A DNA stretch of 64,000 nucleotides from NCBI RefSeq assembly GCF_010730355.1, contig NZ_AP022576.1:2046001-2110000 (forward strand). The letters are read 5' to 3'. The notes under the pieces were generated by a model. The model saw only the letters and a program-made list of their open reading frames with translations, was not told the DNA's origin and did not search any database. The DNA is from Mycobacterium florentinum. Its GTDB lineage: Bacteria; Actinomycetota; Actinomycetes; Mycobacteriales; Mycobacteriaceae. Each line of letters starts with the position of its first letter. Position 1 is the first letter of the stretch. Below are positions 63,937-64,000 of this stretch, one piece after another. The position numbers and the translations under genes were made by a program.

Positions 63937-64000
63937 ATGCGCGCAGCACGCGTGACTCGGCTTGATGGTCCAGACGCGATCGAGGTGGGCGAGGTTGACG
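63937..64000 (+). CDS. fadB4: quinone oxidoreductase FadB4 (5' end only)
   Basis: Only the first 21 codons are in the window (MRAARVTRLDGPDAIEVGEV). ATG 63937 follows GGAGG at four bases. The sequence matches the start of mycobacterial FadB4 (Rv3141), and the position after fadE24-fadE23 supports this, though an acetyltransferase, AKR, EspB-like and two-component block is inserted between. Confidence 0.8.
   Translation, partial: MRAARVTRLDGPDAIEVGEVD

Overview
The window is GC-rich actinobacterial DNA from a non-tuberculous Mycobacterium. The tmRNA tag reads ADSHQRDYALAA. The order ssrA / smpB / ftsX / ftsE / proline-rich protein / mscS-like / prfB / fprA, and the block hisN / fadE24 / fadE23 / fadB4, follow the M. 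tuberculosis Rv3098c-Rv3106 and Rv3137-Rv3141 regions as I recall them. A tgs1-type wax synthase with DosR-like boxes sits where tgs1 would be expected. No M. tuberculosis-complex species carries everything seen here (a quinol-type NO reductase, for example), so an environmental or opportunistic species is likely.

Layout. 1-2.4 kb: a truncated alpha/beta hydrolase and a coupled pair of small genes. 2.4-10.8 kb: a regulator-dense stretch with an AcoR-like activator lacking sigma-54 contact features and two very large LuxR/LAL ATPase regulators. Three copies of a repeated leader element and a decayed LuxR C-terminus lie between them. 11-24 kb: a redox and metal stress region (RclC-like protein, NDH-2-like dehydrogenase with RraA and RidA family genes, LpdA-like flavoprotein, 18-Cys copper-storage protein, and an apparent operon SDR-msrB-msrA-tal-ctaD). 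The palindrome TCACCCGGGTGA, or a close variant, recurs at five places upstream of these genes and suggests one shared regulon.

24.3-33.9 kb: a divergent cluster of two CrtI-like FAD oxidoreductases and two TetR regulators facing a rifampin-phosphotransferase/PEP-synthase-like dikinase, a CrtC-like protein and a DapB-like dehydrogenase. The two arms share a long inverted-repeat operator and look like an undescribed metabolic pathway. 34-36 kb: a membrane protein and a galactose-mutarotase lipoprotein.

36-47 kb: the conserved ssrA-smpB-ftsEX-prfB-fprA block. A 48-bp duplicate of the ssrA 3' end and terminator brackets a 99-codon gene, which looks like the scar of an integrative element. 47-54 kb: a hypoxia/nitric-oxide module (flavin-binding PNPOx-like protein, truncated globin, tgs1-like acyltransferase, qNOR, a Cys-motif membrane protein, a stomatin) with DosR-like boxes between tgs1 and qNOR. 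54-64 kb: hisN, the fadE24/fadE23 pair behind a perfect 22-bp palindrome, an acetyltransferase and aldo-keto reductase pair, an orphan EspB-like ESX substrate, a convergent NarL-type two-component system, an AcuI-like reductase and the start of fadB4.

All functional calls come from reading translations and motifs by eye. No database search was run. M. tuberculosis locus names are recalled family knowledge.
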